Notes under the pieces: model-generated
Databases searched by the model: none
The model's input: only the letters and a program-made list of their open reading frames with translations
What the model was told of the DNA's origin: nothing
Origin: Przewalskia tangutica
Lineage: Eukaryota; Streptophyta; Magnoliopsida; Solanales; Solanaceae
Reading direction: 5' to 3'
Length of the DNA: 64,000 nt
NCBI GenBank assembly: GCA_029844215.1
Contig: JAQGDG010000260.1
Span: 62,001-126,000 of the forward strand
In this document: one piece after another, positions 22,095 through 34,698 of the stretch
Position numbering within the stretch: position 1 is the stretch's first letter
How the letters are laid out: each line of letters opens with the position of its first letter
Made by a program: the position numbers and the translations under genes

Positions 22095-22821
22095 GGTAAT
22101 ATTTTCCATTCCCATAATCTTAATTTTGCATTGAGTTCAATTAATTAAGAGTTATTCAACATACATGGTGGCAAATGCAATCATATAAAGCAAGAATAGA
22201 AAAACAATTCTAGGAAGATTTTTATTTATAGATAAATGATATTCTAAAATAGACCAACTGGACCCTTTTGTATATATTCTTTGATCCTGTATGATGGCAC
22301 CTAAGTTATAATAAACTATTATAAGTTCTCTTCTGAAATAGTGTCAATGAATTGTTTAATTAAGTCGGTCGTTTATAAATTAATTTTGTGAACAATTTCT
22401 AGGTCAACATCGCGCTTTAAGTTGAAGAAAACTAGTAACTTTGCATCTTATGTCCTAATTAAACTGACACAAAGTTGATCACAATAACTTATAAGGTGTG
22501 CCAAAAATTTCTTTAGAAGTTGTTGCTATTTCTTTTTAATTAGGTAAGATGCATCTCCATTCGTATGTGCTTCTACTTTTCTGTACATTGTTTCAATTCT
22601 AAAATTAATTACATTAAAAGGTGGAAGATTAGGTAGACCCTATATAATTCATAAAATAAGAAGTTAATTTGTACAACATGTTAAGGACTAAGCTTTTTTT
22701 AGGTTAGTATAAGTTTTTTTTCTTTCTTTTCTTCATGAACATCATGTAGCATTATGGACTAACTTAATTTGAAAGTCAACCAATCACAATGTTACGTGCT
22801 ATTAGTAAAGATGAAACATGT

Positions 22822-23051
22822 CCGCATGGCGTACTTCTCGGTTCAGTGGTAGATTGACTCAAGTAAGCGAGTTCGAGTCACCAGCATGATGTGAGAGTTT
22901 CTTTCTTTTTGTGGGGATGACTCATGGCACTGTGCACTGTGTCTCCCACCTAGTGAGCCGCTGAGTTACCGTGATTTACCTCCTCCACCAATCTCTGTCG
23001 GGCCGGGGGGTGGGGGCTCTATGGGCGAGGGATTTCGCCTTTTTAACCCCA
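22822..23051 (+). mobile_element. tRNA-derived SINE with perfect 18 bp target-site duplications
   Basis: The A-box region TTCTCGGTTCAGTGGTAGA and B-box region GCGAGTTCGAGTCACC sit near the 5' end. The body ends GGGATTTCGCCTTTTTAACC. The 18-mer AGTAAAGATGAAACATGT flanks it at 22804-22821 and 23052-23069. Length is 230 bp. Confidence 0.88.
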
Positions 23052-23191
23052 AGTAAAGATGAAACATGTTGTCTTTAGGGAAACCCCAAACTATATTCTC
23101 TCTCTTCTTGTCGCGCCCGTTTTTTACCTCGGGGTCTGAACTGTATCCGCAACGTTGCTCTTTGGCGCGGTTCCCTGGATGTAGCAATAAT

Positions 23192-23660
23192 GCTGATTTT
23201 AAAGTAGTAAATATTCAAAAGCACTCCTCGTCTTTGGTCAAACATTCAAAAGCTTAAAATCTCTATTTAAAACATTGTAATTGCAAAAGCTTATCGAGGA
23301 TGAGCTAGTAAAAAATACATGTTATCTTTATATTGGTTTGAAATAAATATTGAGTGTGGGGTAAATTATCTCCTTTGTTTTTGAATTCTCATTGTATAAA
23401 TATTTAAATAATAAATTATGAACCCATAATTTCAAAAGTGTAACTACCTACAGATTAAATTCATCAAATCAAAATCTTGAATCCGCCTATGCTACCCGAG
23501 TCTCATTGATCCAACAACTTGGGTTTGTTTGTCTTCAAGACTCGAAGGTTTGGATAATGAATAGAAGAAACTTCAGAGAAAAATCATCCAACACCAACTT
23601 AATTAGGGTTTTAGAAATCAGGTAAAATCACTCTATTACCATATGATGAACCTCTAATAA
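23192..23660. repeat. 460 bp direct repeat, copy 2
   Basis: Second copy of the repeat at 21118-21578, about 2.08 kb away in the same orientation. It overlaps the last codons and 3' flank of the minus-strand F-box pseudogene. It carries a short insertion near 23485 (CCGCCTATGCTA) relative to copy 1. Confidence 0.9.
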
Positions 23661-24366
23661 CTTGAGTTTCTTGTGATAAATGCTTAAATTCATCTCACGA
23701 CAAGCACCCACGCTCAAATTCTCCAAGAAAGCACAATTATCAAGGATGTCGGCTAGGGTTTTGTCGTCTACGTGACAAGACGTAAGTTTTAGGGTTTTAA
23801 CGTTGATGCAACCTTTAAATGGTGAAGCATTACTTAGTATAAATCCATTTAGCTCCACCACTTGAAGAAATCTTCCATTGAATATGCTTCTTGTTACATT
23901 AATACATATTCGAGATTCAGTGGCTAACAGTCTGAAACTCAAATTTAATATAGGATCTGGTGGACGAGTCCACACGTAACGCTATTTGAACTGTAAGAAA
24001 GTGAAATTCGTTTGGGACCTTTTTCTTTTTCAATCTGACATAGCAAGTAATCGATGGATAGCCAATCTCGTCGGAGGTGCAATTAAAAAAACACGACATT
24101 ACCAGTGTGTGATGAAAGACACTTGTCAATCACAATGGCCATTTTTTCGATATGTTCAATTTGAAGATCATCGTTATAATCAACTATTAGTTCAAAGAAA
24201 GACGAGATAAAGATTTCCATAGGCATTTCCAACGTTTTGAATATAAACTGGTGGCTATGGCTTCTTTAGTAGGAAGAAAGGAAATAATTGAACACAACTG
24301 TTCATCTCGAAGATTGCTAATTAAGTCTGGAGCTTCGAGTTTTTCTCGTTTATGTCGTTTTTGCAT
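23628..24366 (-). pseudogene. F-box/LRR (FBD-type) protein pseudogene
   Basis: Intact members recruit targets to SCF ubiquitin ligases. From ATG at 24364-24366 the minus strand reads LISNLRDEQLCSIISFLPTK then EAIATSLYSKRWKCLWKSL, a clear F-box, but TAA at 24187-24189 ends this frame. Another frame continues NDDLQIEHIEKMAIVIDKCL and then stops. A third (23975-23628) reads WTRPPDPILNLSFRLL, then FKGCINVKTLKLTSCHVDD and LADILDNCAFLENLSVGAC, leucine-rich repeats of the FBD/LRR class, ending TGA at 23628. At least two lesions break the frame. The 3' end lies in the 460 bp direct repeat. Confidence 0.8.
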
Positions 24367-24402
24367 TTTGAGAGTTATATTAGGGATTGAGAAATACCTT
24401 TT

Positions 24403-24857
24403 ACAATAACAACAACATACTCAGTATAATCTCATACAATGGAGTCTAGGGAGGATAGAGTGTACGCATATCTTACCCCTACCTTGGGAGGTAGGGAGGT
24501 TGTTTCCGAAAGACCCTCGGCTTAAGAGAAACATAACAAAAAAGGTCAGATACGGTTTGAAGAAAATAAAGTAAAGTAAAGAGATCATGGCAAAATACTA
24601 TAGATAGACATTAATGGAGAAATTTTAACAATAAATGCATCAACTATACGATAATCGGAGTACAAGAGATAGCAAATAGTAACAGAAAATCTTAGGACAA
24701 GAACCTACAAGGTAACACTAAATCTGCTAGTATGGAAGATACACGAGGCTCGTACTACTACCTAATCTTCCACCCTAATGTGTGAACTCCCTAACCTCCT
24801 ATCTAAGGTCATATCCTCCGTAAGTTGTCAATTGCGCCATGTCTTCCCTAATTACAA
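24403..24857 (-). mobile_element. RTE LINE 3' fragment
   Basis: ACAATAACAACAACATACTC starts the (TTG)n tail on the minus strand, followed by CCTACCTTGGGAGGTAGGGA and GACCCTCGGCTTAAGAG. These match the LINE end at 3379-3860. Only the 3' UTR remains. Flanks GAAATAC and AGAAATAC may be the target-site duplication. Confidence 0.85.
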
Positions 24858-25034
24858 GAAATACATGTTACATTGGTTAAATTTATATATGTCTTAGTGT
24901 TTACCTCAAAAAAGATACAGTTGAATGTGTAAATAATTTTAAGGATATTTGGATGAATTTGTTATATAAAGTGATAAATTATTATCAGTAAATAAGTAAA
25001 TGAAGATAATTGAGTTACCTAAAAAAAGATACAG

Positions 25035-26183
25035 TTGAATGCTTTTTGTATTGATTGACGAGACGCGAAGGTGGAGGTTTGGATACAAATCTTGGAGTCG
25101 AAAGGTTTCAAGTTGAGTAGGACTAAGATAGAGTACATGGAGTGCAGGTTCAGTGACAAGATCTAGGTAGCAGACGAGGATGTGCAGCTTGATACTTAGG
25201 TCATCCCCAAGCAAGAATACCTGGGGTCGATCATCCAAGGCAATGTCGAGATTGATGATGATGTCACACACCGTATTGAGGTATGTTAGATGAAATAGAA
25301 GCTCGTATCAGATGTGTTGTGCGATAATAATATGCCGCCTAGACTTGAGGGAAAGTTCTACAAAGTGGTGGTCAAACCGACTATACAATATGGGGCGGAG
25401 TGTTGGCCAGTTAAGATAGCTCATGCCCAAAAGATGAAGGTAACTGAGATGCAGATGCTGAGATGGATGTGTGGGCATACCAAGAGATATATGATTCAAA
25501 ATGAAGTGATTCGGGACAAGATGGGAGTCACCCCCATAGTGGACAAGATGCGGAAAGAAAGTTGAGATTGTTCAGATACTCCAGTGAGGAGATGCGCAGA
25601 TACTTCAGTAATGATATGTAAGAGGTTGGCAGTCGTTGGCCTGGGGAGAGGGAGTGGTAGGCTAAAGAAGTCATAGGGAGAGGTGATTAGGCAGGATATG
25701 GTGCAACTTCAGCTTACCGAGGGCAGGACCCTTGATAGGAGGGTATGGAGGTCGAGTATCAGGGTAGAAGGCTGGTGGGTTTCCGCGAGGATTTCTTTTT
25801 TGTACTAGGAGTTTTATTATCTTTGTGCACTAGCTTATACTTTTTAGATCCCTATTACGACTTGATTATTGCATTTCTTCAGTTATATTATTATATTATG
25901 TCTATCACTGTCAATTTACATATGGTAGTTACTGCTTCTTTTCAGAATATTTTATCATGGCTTGTTCGCTTTCGAAACTTGCATTTTCATATTGCTTTAA
26001 ATTTCTTGTGTGTGTCTGACAGATTCTTTTGCTTTATTTTTACTTTTGATTATGCTTTCTTTTGAACCGAGTGTCTTTCGGAAACAACCTCTCTACCATG
26101 ATTGTGGTAAGATATGTGTACACTCTACCCTTTTCAGACCCCACATTATGAGATTTAACTGGATATGTTGTTGTTGTTGTTGT
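25035..26183 (+). mobile_element. RTE LINE, 5' truncated, with RT C-terminal remnant
   Basis: Plus-strand copy in inverted orientation to its neighbour. A reading piece at 25314-25565 gives GKFYKVVVKPTIQYGAECWP and MLRWMCGHTKRYMIQNEVIR, the RT-distal segment seen at 3893-4519. Upstream text from about 25050 decodes in broken frames to the LIDETR region. It ends with GGATATGTTGTTGTTGTTGT at 26183. Frameshifts make it inactive. A 25 bp motif with AAAAAAGATACAGTTGAATG occurs just before it at about 24903 and again at 25016, so the junction carries a 113 bp duplication. Confidence 0.85.
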
Positions 26184-26407
26184 AAGTAAATGTAAATAAC
26201 AAGTAAGAAATATAGCCTGAATTGTCGTGAACCAAGATGAATTTATTCAGCAAAACTGATTCGGTCCCGAGACAACAATGAGAGCTTAAAGATTATGATT
26301 ACAATGAACAAAATCGTGCAAATATTAAATGAGAATGAGATCCCCTCCAACATGAAGGTTGGACATCTTTTATAGCTATCAATACAAGACATACGTCCGA
26401 GAACCAT
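26184..26407. mobile_element. Left remnant of an older element cut by the TAT retrotransposon
   Basis: This 224 bp stretch lies between the LINE tail and the 5' LTR at 26408. Its probable continuation is at 38733, because the flanking 5-mers ACCAT (26403-26407) and ATCAT (38733-38737) are a likely target-site duplication. No coding capacity. Confidence 0.4.
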
Positions 26408-29400
26408 TGTTGACACCCAATTTTGACCCTCCCGTTCAGTTCTTAACTATAAAATTACACTAATTTTGCAAAATAATTTTCTATAATAAAATGCATCAAT
26501 AATATATTAATACATGCACAAATAAGCATTTTAATAATAGCGCCGCATTATAAAATATTAAACACTAATCAAATAGCACGCCCGTATTTATTTCTGTAAT
26601 AATTTAGATTAATAAATCACCTAAATAATTTAATCACAATTTGAATTTCTAATTTACCACTAATTAATTTTACCTAAAACTAATCAGCCCACCTAAATAA
26701 CTACCCAAGCCCAAACCACCAGCCCTTACCCGTCGCCCCACCCATGTACCAAATTTCACATCCTTTATTCCCCTCTTCAAATTTCATCCGCCCTTTCTCT
26801 CCTCAAGCCTTAAGGCTAAAACCTAGAAAACAAACGAACGTCGCCCCACCTTTCCTCTGAATCAACCGACAACATCCATACTTAAAACCTGCGAAATCTG
26901 AACCCCCATCAACTCCCATCTACCACGAACCACTCTCATCTCACCCATACCCTGCATCCCCCCCAAAATCCGCGATTTGAACCAACAAATCGTCCAAGAA
27001 ATCAGACCTCTAACAACTATTTTTCGAATTCAAACCCCCATATTTCACCTATAAAAGACCCCTTCGTTCTTCATTGGAGGGGGACCGAAAATTGGAATTG
27101 ATCTTGCATATCATCTATTCGTTCTTCGTTTTAGAATTCTTGCGTTTAAGCTTTGTTTTTTCGCACCCACATACATATTCTTCGAGAATCGAATCGTCGA
27201 ACGCGCCTCGCTGCCCGAAGAAGGTAACCTACTTTCTTTCTAATAATCTTGCTATTTAAATTCACAAGTATGCAACTGTATGATATGTTTGTGTGCTTAT
27301 TAAACGATCTTAGTTCAAATTAATTATTGTTTGAGCTCGTTGAATTGGTTATTAATCATGGTCAGTTAGTTTAAGTTTTGTTTATGTATTAGGTTCATTG
27401 TTAAACCTATATAATTGAAACTTGTCTGTTGTTTATGGTTATTAATTTAGAACCAGGTTTGAATAAACTAATAAAAGTGTCGCTGTAATAGTCCAAGAAA
27501 TATGTTTAGCCCTTTAAAGAAGCTGTGTTTAGTCAATGAGTACTCATTTGTGTTTGCAGTGTCATTCAACATTGTTTTGAAGCCCAAAATAAGCTGTTAA
27601 AGTGTTGTGGTGTAACGATTAGTCCATGTTTAAACTAAAATGACCTGTTGATATTTGTTGAGTAGTCTATTGATATGTTTAATCTAGGTAACCCGATTTA
27701 GTAAGAAAATGTTGGATAAAGTCACTTAATAATCTTTCAATTAATGTGTGTCTTTGTTTTGGTATAGAATACTTTCATACTCATCCTAAGGCCCCCTCCC
27801 CCAAATGACTTAAAGATGGAAGATTTGTTTTAACTTTAACAAGTTCTGTGTATTTAATATTTAGATGAATATGGTATTTGGTTTGGATATCTAAATGCTC
27901 TCTGTCTTGAAAATGAACATAGATATTGGTTGTTTTACTCGTTGTAATGAAGATATAGGCCGAACATGATATGAAATGACTTTAGAACGACTTAGAAAAA
28001 GCCTATGAATTCTAGGTCAGTCAAGCAGGCCGTTACACCTAAATTTTGAAACTGTGGTGCATTTAAAAGACCATTTTTTGGGACTGGTTTTGGCCCCTTT
28101 TTGGCTACTGATTTCAACCATTGTTTGGACTGATTTTTGGCCAATTTCGTGGATCGATTTGTGCTCTTAAGTCTCAGAATGTAGTGCGGAAGGACCCCGC
28201 ACACTTAGTTTAGCCTTTGATAAATTCTGAATACTTGGGATGTTGCCTTTAAATGGCTATTATGCATTTCTAATCCCTCATATTTTCCCTGAATTGACCA
28301 CATATTTGTCTTTGTTGTCTAAAGCATGTCCGATATATTCGAATATCAGATGTATATCACCTTGCGTATATCTCTCAGATATGTGAAACAATATATCTAA
28401 ACGTATATTATGTGAATTAGTATATCTATGAATGTGAGCATGTGTTTTATTGGGCCCATTACATATCAGGTTGAGTTCGCCTTCCAAGTCTTATGTTTAG
28501 AATACTTTGGCTTTGCTTTGCATTTCTGTATATGGTTCATTGTATGTCGGATCGATTTGCACCCTGCTTTTGACTGCTTATGACTGATTTTGGTCATTTT
28601 TCGTACTTATTTTCAGCCCCTTTATTTGCTGGTTTTTTACGTTTTCGCGGACGGATTTTGGTCATTTTCGGACTGAATTTCAGCCCCATTTTTTACTGTT
28701 TTGGCCTTGTTTGACTGCTGGTTTGGCTATCCTGACTGATTTTTGTCTATTTTGCATCGATTTTTACCGTTCACTGGACTGATTTTTTGGGTCATTTCGC
28801 CACTGATTTTGGTCACTTCTCGGGACTGATTTTCAGTCACCTGGTTATTGGTTTTCTGGCTATCTTTTTTAAACTGTTTTTCTGGTTATTTTGTCACTAA
28901 GTTTTGATTATTTATCTATTATTTGGCGAAGTTTATAACATATACTAATCCTTTTCTTTTCTTTCTTTTACATGACTTGCGTCGGGAGCAACAAAGAGTC
29001 TCATTACGAGACTCGCCATGAGATCCACGTCCAATACATTGCATTTTTCCGCATCGAGATCCCTAGACAAATAGGATGATGACATCGTCACTCACCTTAG
29101 TCGCTTTATTTCTTTAGATTCCGTCATTTTATTCTTGTTGTTATTTAATTATGTAATATTGTATGATTATTGGAATACGTAGGACAATTAGGCCTAGAAC
29201 TAAAAGGGGGTAGTTCTAGAATCGGAAACCCAACGCTAGATTATTTTAGGCTCGTTATACATGACTAAGTTTTCAAAACAATTTGGTCACCTTTTTATTT
29301 GTATGATTAATCATAAAAAAATAAGGTTTTACTTTTACCTAATTTGCTAAAAAAAATAAACTTTCACAAAAAATTGTCTCTTGGTATTTTAAATAAAATT

Positions 29401-30023
29401 GTTTTCTCTTTATTGTCAATTGCCAAAATATAAGTATTTTACAAATAAAATAAATGCATATTTTTACCTATATATGTATTTTTATAAATCAAGTCTTACA
29501 ACTCTTTTCTCTTTTATGTTGTCAAGAATGCATCTTTTGTTGTTAAAAACTTGCAACGTCTTTTATTTAACATTTATGAAAGTATGCATTTCTTAGCATA
29601 ATATTAACCCTAGGTTTGAACGGACAACCGCAAGTTAGCGGATCCTTTAGGGTGCCTAACCCCTTCCCTTTAGGATAATAAAAAACTCTTACCCAGAATC
29701 CCATTAAGTTTAGCAGACCATTAAATGGAGTTAATATTTACTTTAAACTAGTTAACATTTAGGTGTCCTAATTCACCCAAATTAATTAGGTGGCGACTCC
29801 CTAGCAGCCCTTTAGCATTTCTAGCCCCTTTAGCACATTTTGCCTTTAACTTTAACACCTTTTACTTTTAAAATTAACTTTTTAAACACCTCTTTAACAT
29901 ATTTAAGCACATTTTAACATTTTAGCATTCTTTTTGAAACACTTAGCATTTTATTTTATTTTCTAACCTTTTATTTAAGCAGGAGATACGCTAAAAATGT
30001 CGCGGTCGAAAAAGGGCGTGACA
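26408..30023 (+). repeat. 5' LTR of the TAT-like element
   Basis: Starts TGTTGACACCC and ends GTGACA. It contains a degenerate tandem region (about 28530-28870) built on GACTGATTTTGGTCATTTT with 35-40 bp spacing. Around 27050 TATAAAAGACCCCTTCGTTC is a likely promoter TATA, putting transcript start near 27085. Open frames are short and incidental. Confidence 0.9.
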
Positions 30024-30027
30024 GAAA

Positions 30028-30045
30028 TGGCGACTCCACTGGGGA
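30028..30045 (+). other. Primer-binding site, tRNA-Arg type
   Basis: TGGCGACTCCACTGGGGA starts 5 nt after the LTR end. It is the exact complement of a tRNA 3' end reading TCCCCAGTGGAGTCGCCA, which from memory is that of plant tRNA-Arg(ACG) plus CCA. TAT/Ogre elements are known to use tRNA-Arg. Confidence 0.8.
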
Positions 30046-31104
30046 TATTAAGGTTCTTAACCACAACAGATCAAGGGTTATTATTTGGCAATTATTTTTT
30101 GCATTTAATTTTTGTGTTGTATTTTGTTTTATTTATTTTTAATTGCTACTTGCTTTACTGCTTTCATTAAACTGGCATTCCGCTCATATTTCTTCCATTC
30201 TGGAAAATTCACACTATCACACACTCACGCGTTGGTGTGCTTCGCGCACCCGCAAATTTCTTTCAAAATATCCAAATTTTAGGAGAGTTGGCGCCTGCGC
30301 GGAGTTAGATCGGTTAAATCGATCACCGCGTAGCCTTTCTCACTCGAGTTGTCCGCTCGGGAACCTGCGTCTAGAAAAACCAAATCTTAGAAACTTAAGA
30401 TGAGCTATACCACCCTTATTTAAGGCATGCATGCATTTACCTAGGTGGATCAATCCTTGGCATTGGCACCAAAATTAGGAAGACACGAACTTGTCGACGG
30501 GTTTCTCAACCCAACGACCAACCAGCATATTATGTGTAGCGTGACAATGATAGACAAATCCAAACCTAATCATGACATGCTGAAATTGGAAAAAGTGCAC
30601 CGTCATTTGGTCGCCATTTCCAACAAAAGCATTACAGTTGGGCGGCTTGGACAAATCTATCATAACCTCGCATATGTGACGTTTAGGCCTACTTCTGGCA
30701 TAAAGAGGTCCCAAACATGTTAGAACACGCACTTGATTTGCAATTTGCTTATTATTATATATTGGCTGCAACTTTTTGAATATTATACTAACTTGGTTTG
30801 CTTCATTTGTTAAAGGGTTATTTTTGCATAGCTTATCCCCAAAAGGTTGATTCGCGTTGACTGGTAGAAGCACAATCATCCAATAAATGACTAATCCAGA
30901 GGCACCAGAACGAAACAACTTAGGACTCATCCCGCCTCTGTAGAGGATGCGAGGCGTTAGAAAGGAGAAACACCAATGATCAACACTCGCCAAACTATTA
31001 CAAAGAATGGAAATCATGCGGCCGAAATAGAAAGGCTACGAAATATCACAAACTGCTATTAGCTTGAATGCACCACTCCTGCAGAGCAAAGGACAAATGC
31101 AATC

Positions 31105-32747
31105 GTGTCACAGCCCCGAGCCTCCACTTCCCAAAGCTCTCGCAGAGGCCGCAACATACCACCACACCAAAATGTCACTCGCCTGGTCAATTTGCAAGCC
31201 GACCTCCAAAATGATCCGCTTACTACATACATATCTCAACCTCCACCTACTTATATCTCCCCCACCCCAATTGCCAAGTCACCCAATACGAGCGGAGGAC
31301 ACGCGTCACTAGTCCTAACAAATAATATGGGGATTAGCACATCCGACCAAAGCCAACCTTTTATTATGCATGCGTCCTCTCGAGACAGACCGATGAGGAA
31401 GTGGAACGCGGACTCGAGCCAGAGTGATGAAAATATGGCGAAAAAATCTGTAGCTTGAAAGAGGCATTCAAAAGCATTCAAATGAACAAGGGAGGAATGT
31501 TTAGAATATGAAAATTTATGTATGCACTCGACGTTGAATTACCTATGGGATACAAGGTGCCCAAGTTTGACATGTTCGATGGAAAGGGAATCCTCGAGCT
31601 CATCTAAGGTCATATTGCGATAAATTGATTGGAGTTGGGAAAAATCAAGCAATCATCATGAAACTATTCATCGTGAGTCTAACCGCGAGGCGCCGGATGG
31701 TACACATGCCAAGACCTCGAAAATGGGGCGGTTGGAATGCCGTGGCACAAGATTTCATGGATAGATTCGATTCAACACCGACATCGCCCCGGATAGATTT
31801 TATCTTATGAAACTTGAGAAGAAATCCACGAAACTTTCGAGAATACGCCATGAGGTGGCGGTCGAGGCGAAAGGTCCAACCTCCAATGGCAGAGCGAAAT
31901 GACCACCTTGTTCGTGGCGTTAAAAGACGCGACGTATTATGAAAGGATGATCGTGTAATTGGGCGAAGTTTTGCGAAGTCGTAGAATGGGCGACTTCGGA
32001 AGAAGGCATTAAGACAGCGGGATTACAAACCCGACAAATTTCTACAAGCAACTAGCGATGCCAAATTCCATCGAGGTACCTCCCGCAGGAGAAGAGATCA
32101 TCACCTCTATCATGGTCATTCGGAGCATAGGCGAACTTCCGGTGTATCAAAGCCCACCGCCTTCTTACCATAACCAAAACACTCAAAACCCACAGTCATA
32201 TTATCAGCACTGCGCCACCCCATATCCTGTTTACCATACCCAACCAGCATACCCAAAATACTCACCACAATCACGAAACCGCACCCCAAATGGACTCAAA
32301 CCCCACATAGATGCTGAGAGAAAGCCAACCAGAACTTATACATCTTTAGCCGAACCCATAGCCCAAGTGTATGAAGAAAGCCGCAGAATACTCCATCCAA
32401 TTCCCAGAAATACCCCCAGGCCTACTTCCCAAGGGCACGATAAAACTAAACATTGTGCATACCACTCCGGTGTCGAGGGGCACGACATCGCAAATTGTTA
32501 TACTCTCAAAGACAAAATAGAGGATTTAATCGAAGAGGGAGTCATTCAGCTGAAAGATGCCCCTCTCAGGGTAAAAAATAACCTTTTTCCCGGCTATGAA
32601 GATGCCCACGTGAGCATGATAGCTAAAGATGGAGAAAACAGTCTGGAAGGGACTATTACGCCAGCCCGAAAATGGAAGAAAGTTGAATCATCGACCAACC
32701 GTCAGAGAAGAGGAGGTGCTCCTTGCCGGAGATTGTTTAACCATTAA
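31105..32747 (+). pseudogene. Gag-like protein of the TAT element (frameshifted)
   Basis: Gag packages the element RNA into particles. Reading pieces in several frames join into a recognisable order. 31105-31458 is a Pro/Ser-rich N-terminus. About 31540-32060 holds, across frames, MGYKVPKFDMFDGKG-like, IIMKLFIVSLT, GGWNAVAQDFMDRFD and MRWR motifs of the retrotransposon-gag domain. 32058-32747 is an open 229-codon stretch with GHDKTKHCAYHSGVEGHDIA and NCYTLKDKIEDLI, the zinc-knuckle-like Cys/His box of TAT gags. The frame breaks mean it makes no full Gag. No pol follows; the next 2.3 kb is repeat DNA. Confidence 0.75.
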
Positions 32748-32886
32748 ATAAGTCATTCATTTAGTTGTGTGTTGCAAGAGATGATCTTACTGAAGACTCA
32801 GAGCAAGAAGACAAGTGGACCCGTGCCCCTGCCCTGGCCCGCCGAGCCCGGAAATAGTTAGTTTAATATATTTTTCCCTTTATATA

Positions 32887-33060
32887 ATTGGAACTACGTT
32901 TGACCTGATTCCCTTGACGGATACGTAGGCGGCCGTTTCAGCTTCGGTCCCACCTTTAGAAATTTTAATTTCACCCAATTTCGCTTGTAATGAACTACGT
33001 CGTGACTGATTCCCTGGGGATACGTGGCGCCTAAATCGGCCGGTCACACCATTAGAAACC
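32887..33060 (+). repeat. Two degenerate copies of a GGATACGTAGGC-type motif
   Basis: GGAACTACGTTTGACCTGAT with GGATACGTAGGCGGCC, about 32888-32945, recurs as GAACTACGTCGTGACTGATT with GGGGATACGTGGCGCC, about 32991-33045. Spacing is about 103 bp. The motif is widespread next to gag in TAT-type elements. Confidence 0.65.
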
Positions 33061-33574
33061 TTCCTTATTTTTGAAAATAACGAAACACACATAATATACA
33101 AGCAACCTCATGGAGACCCACTTTAGGTCAAACGCCGCTGCGTATTCGTAATCGGGACAAGGTAGGAAACTGTGCAGGGTCACGAGTCCCAAACAAGGCA
33201 GACGTCCGAGCATCAAGAGTCAAAACTACGAAGTCAATGCGAATCAACCGCCCCCCCCTCAAATTCACAAATTTTCTTTGAGCGCAGGTTCTTCATATTA
33301 GCAGAAGCAGAAAGAAGCAGCAGAAGCAGACATACATCAACAATCAAAGTTCAAATCCCGCAACAAAGTCTAGCGCATCAGCTCGGGCATATAGTCAAAT
33401 TGCAATCCATGCAGTGCACAAACGCACAACAAAAACATCATGACAATCCATAGGGTTCACAAATGCATCATAACAATATCTCGGCCAGAACATCTAGCAT
33501 GTCCGCCAAGGACAAAATCTCAAAGATTCACAACACCCCACATATCATACAGGGATGACATCCCTATTCCCATA

Positions 33575-34603
33575 AAATTGCACTTCTCATATATATTTAT
33601 CATTTTGTTTAAACAGGTATACACTAACGTTTTCTCAAGCTTAGCTTGCAGGAACATTTATTCTACGAGCAAGAATAACACGCCAAGACAACGGCGTGAT
33701 CGGATTATGTCTACGCAACGACGCCAAAGAAGAACACGCCCGGCAACGACGTTATCGGACAACAAGTCCAAAACGACGCCATCATGGCATATCACATGTA
33801 TACGGACGATTTTCTCGTTCTCAAAATTGCATTTTTTCATTCATGCTTTATTATTCGTCTTAGCGATTCTTTTTTTCTTGAGCTTTAGTCTACGGAGAAG
33901 CGTAATAAGTCCAAAACGATGCCACGTCCAAAACGATGCCACGAAAATGACGCCACGCCCAAAACGACGCCACGCCCAAAACTACGCCAAGTCCTAAAAC
34001 GACGCCACGTCCGAAAACGACGCCACGTCCGAAAATGACGCCACGTCCGAAAACGACGCCACGTCCGAAAACGACGCCACGTCCGAAAACGACGCCACGT
34101 CCTAAAACGACGCCACGTCCGAAAACGACGCCACGTCCGAAAACGACGCCACGTCCGAAAACGGCGCCACGCCCAAAACGGCGCCACGTCCAAACGACGC
34201 CGAGTCCAAACGACGCCAAGTCCAAACGACGTCAACGGCGAGTCCGAACGACGCCAAAGTCCAAAAACGACGCCCGCCAAAGACGGCGTCGTCGCGATAT
34301 CACATCTACGCAAGGACAATTCATCTACTCTCAAAAATTGCATTTCTTATTCATGCTTTATTACCCTGTCTTAACAGTTATGCACTAACTCTTTCTTGAG
34401 CTTTAGTCTACAAGGGCAGTTGCAGTAAGGACAACATATCCGCATCGCAACGGCGAAATCACAGCATTTGCAGCAGGCATCGCATTTTCGCAGGATAGCA
34501 TTTTCTACTCGCACAGTTACATTGCTTATAAATTCATGCGTTATCATTTTGCCTTAACAGTTATGCACTAACCGTTTGTTTAAGTCTTAGCATACAGGAA
34601 CGG
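33575..34603 (+). repeat. Higher-order repeat with an embedded 18 bp minisatellite
   Basis: A block of about 80 bp (TTGCATTTCT, ATTCATGCTTTATTA, CTTAACAGTTATGCACTAAC, TTTCTTGAGCTTTAGTCTAC) occurs four times in varied form near 33575, 33823, 34337 and 34523. Between the second and third copies, 33910-34280 is filled by an 18 bp unit close to AAAACGACGCCACGTCCG, about a dozen clean copies from 33955 to 34190 and worn ones outside. In one frame it reads TPRPKT repeats; on the minus strand it reads WRRFRT repeats. Both are products of the array. Confidence 0.85.
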
Positions 34604-34698
34604 GAGCACAACGTGGAACTACCTCTTACGGCGAACCGAGGCAATTTGTACCTCGAACGTCGATCCGCTCTCCCCCAGCATCCTGCAACACCAATGAC

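Noticed and set aside
21118..23660. LTR retrotransposon with 460 bp LTRs
   Set aside because: Repeats do not start TG or end CA, no primer site follows, and copy 2 is the 3' end of an F-box gene.
27074..27259. Small frame starting MEGDRKLELILHII (repeated at 35771)
   Set aside because: Lies within both LTRs after the TATA-like box; shared only because the LTRs are copies.
29399..29596. 65-codon frame repeated exactly at 38099-38296
   Set aside because: LTR DNA; AT-rich with no protein features.
33910..34280. Possible CRISPR-like array
   Set aside because: Units are contiguous with no spacers, in a plant retrotransposon.
33885..34343. Long minus-strand frame (152 codons, WRRFRT repeats) and plus-strand TPRPKT frame
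   Set aside because: Both come from the 18 bp array; no start context or domain.
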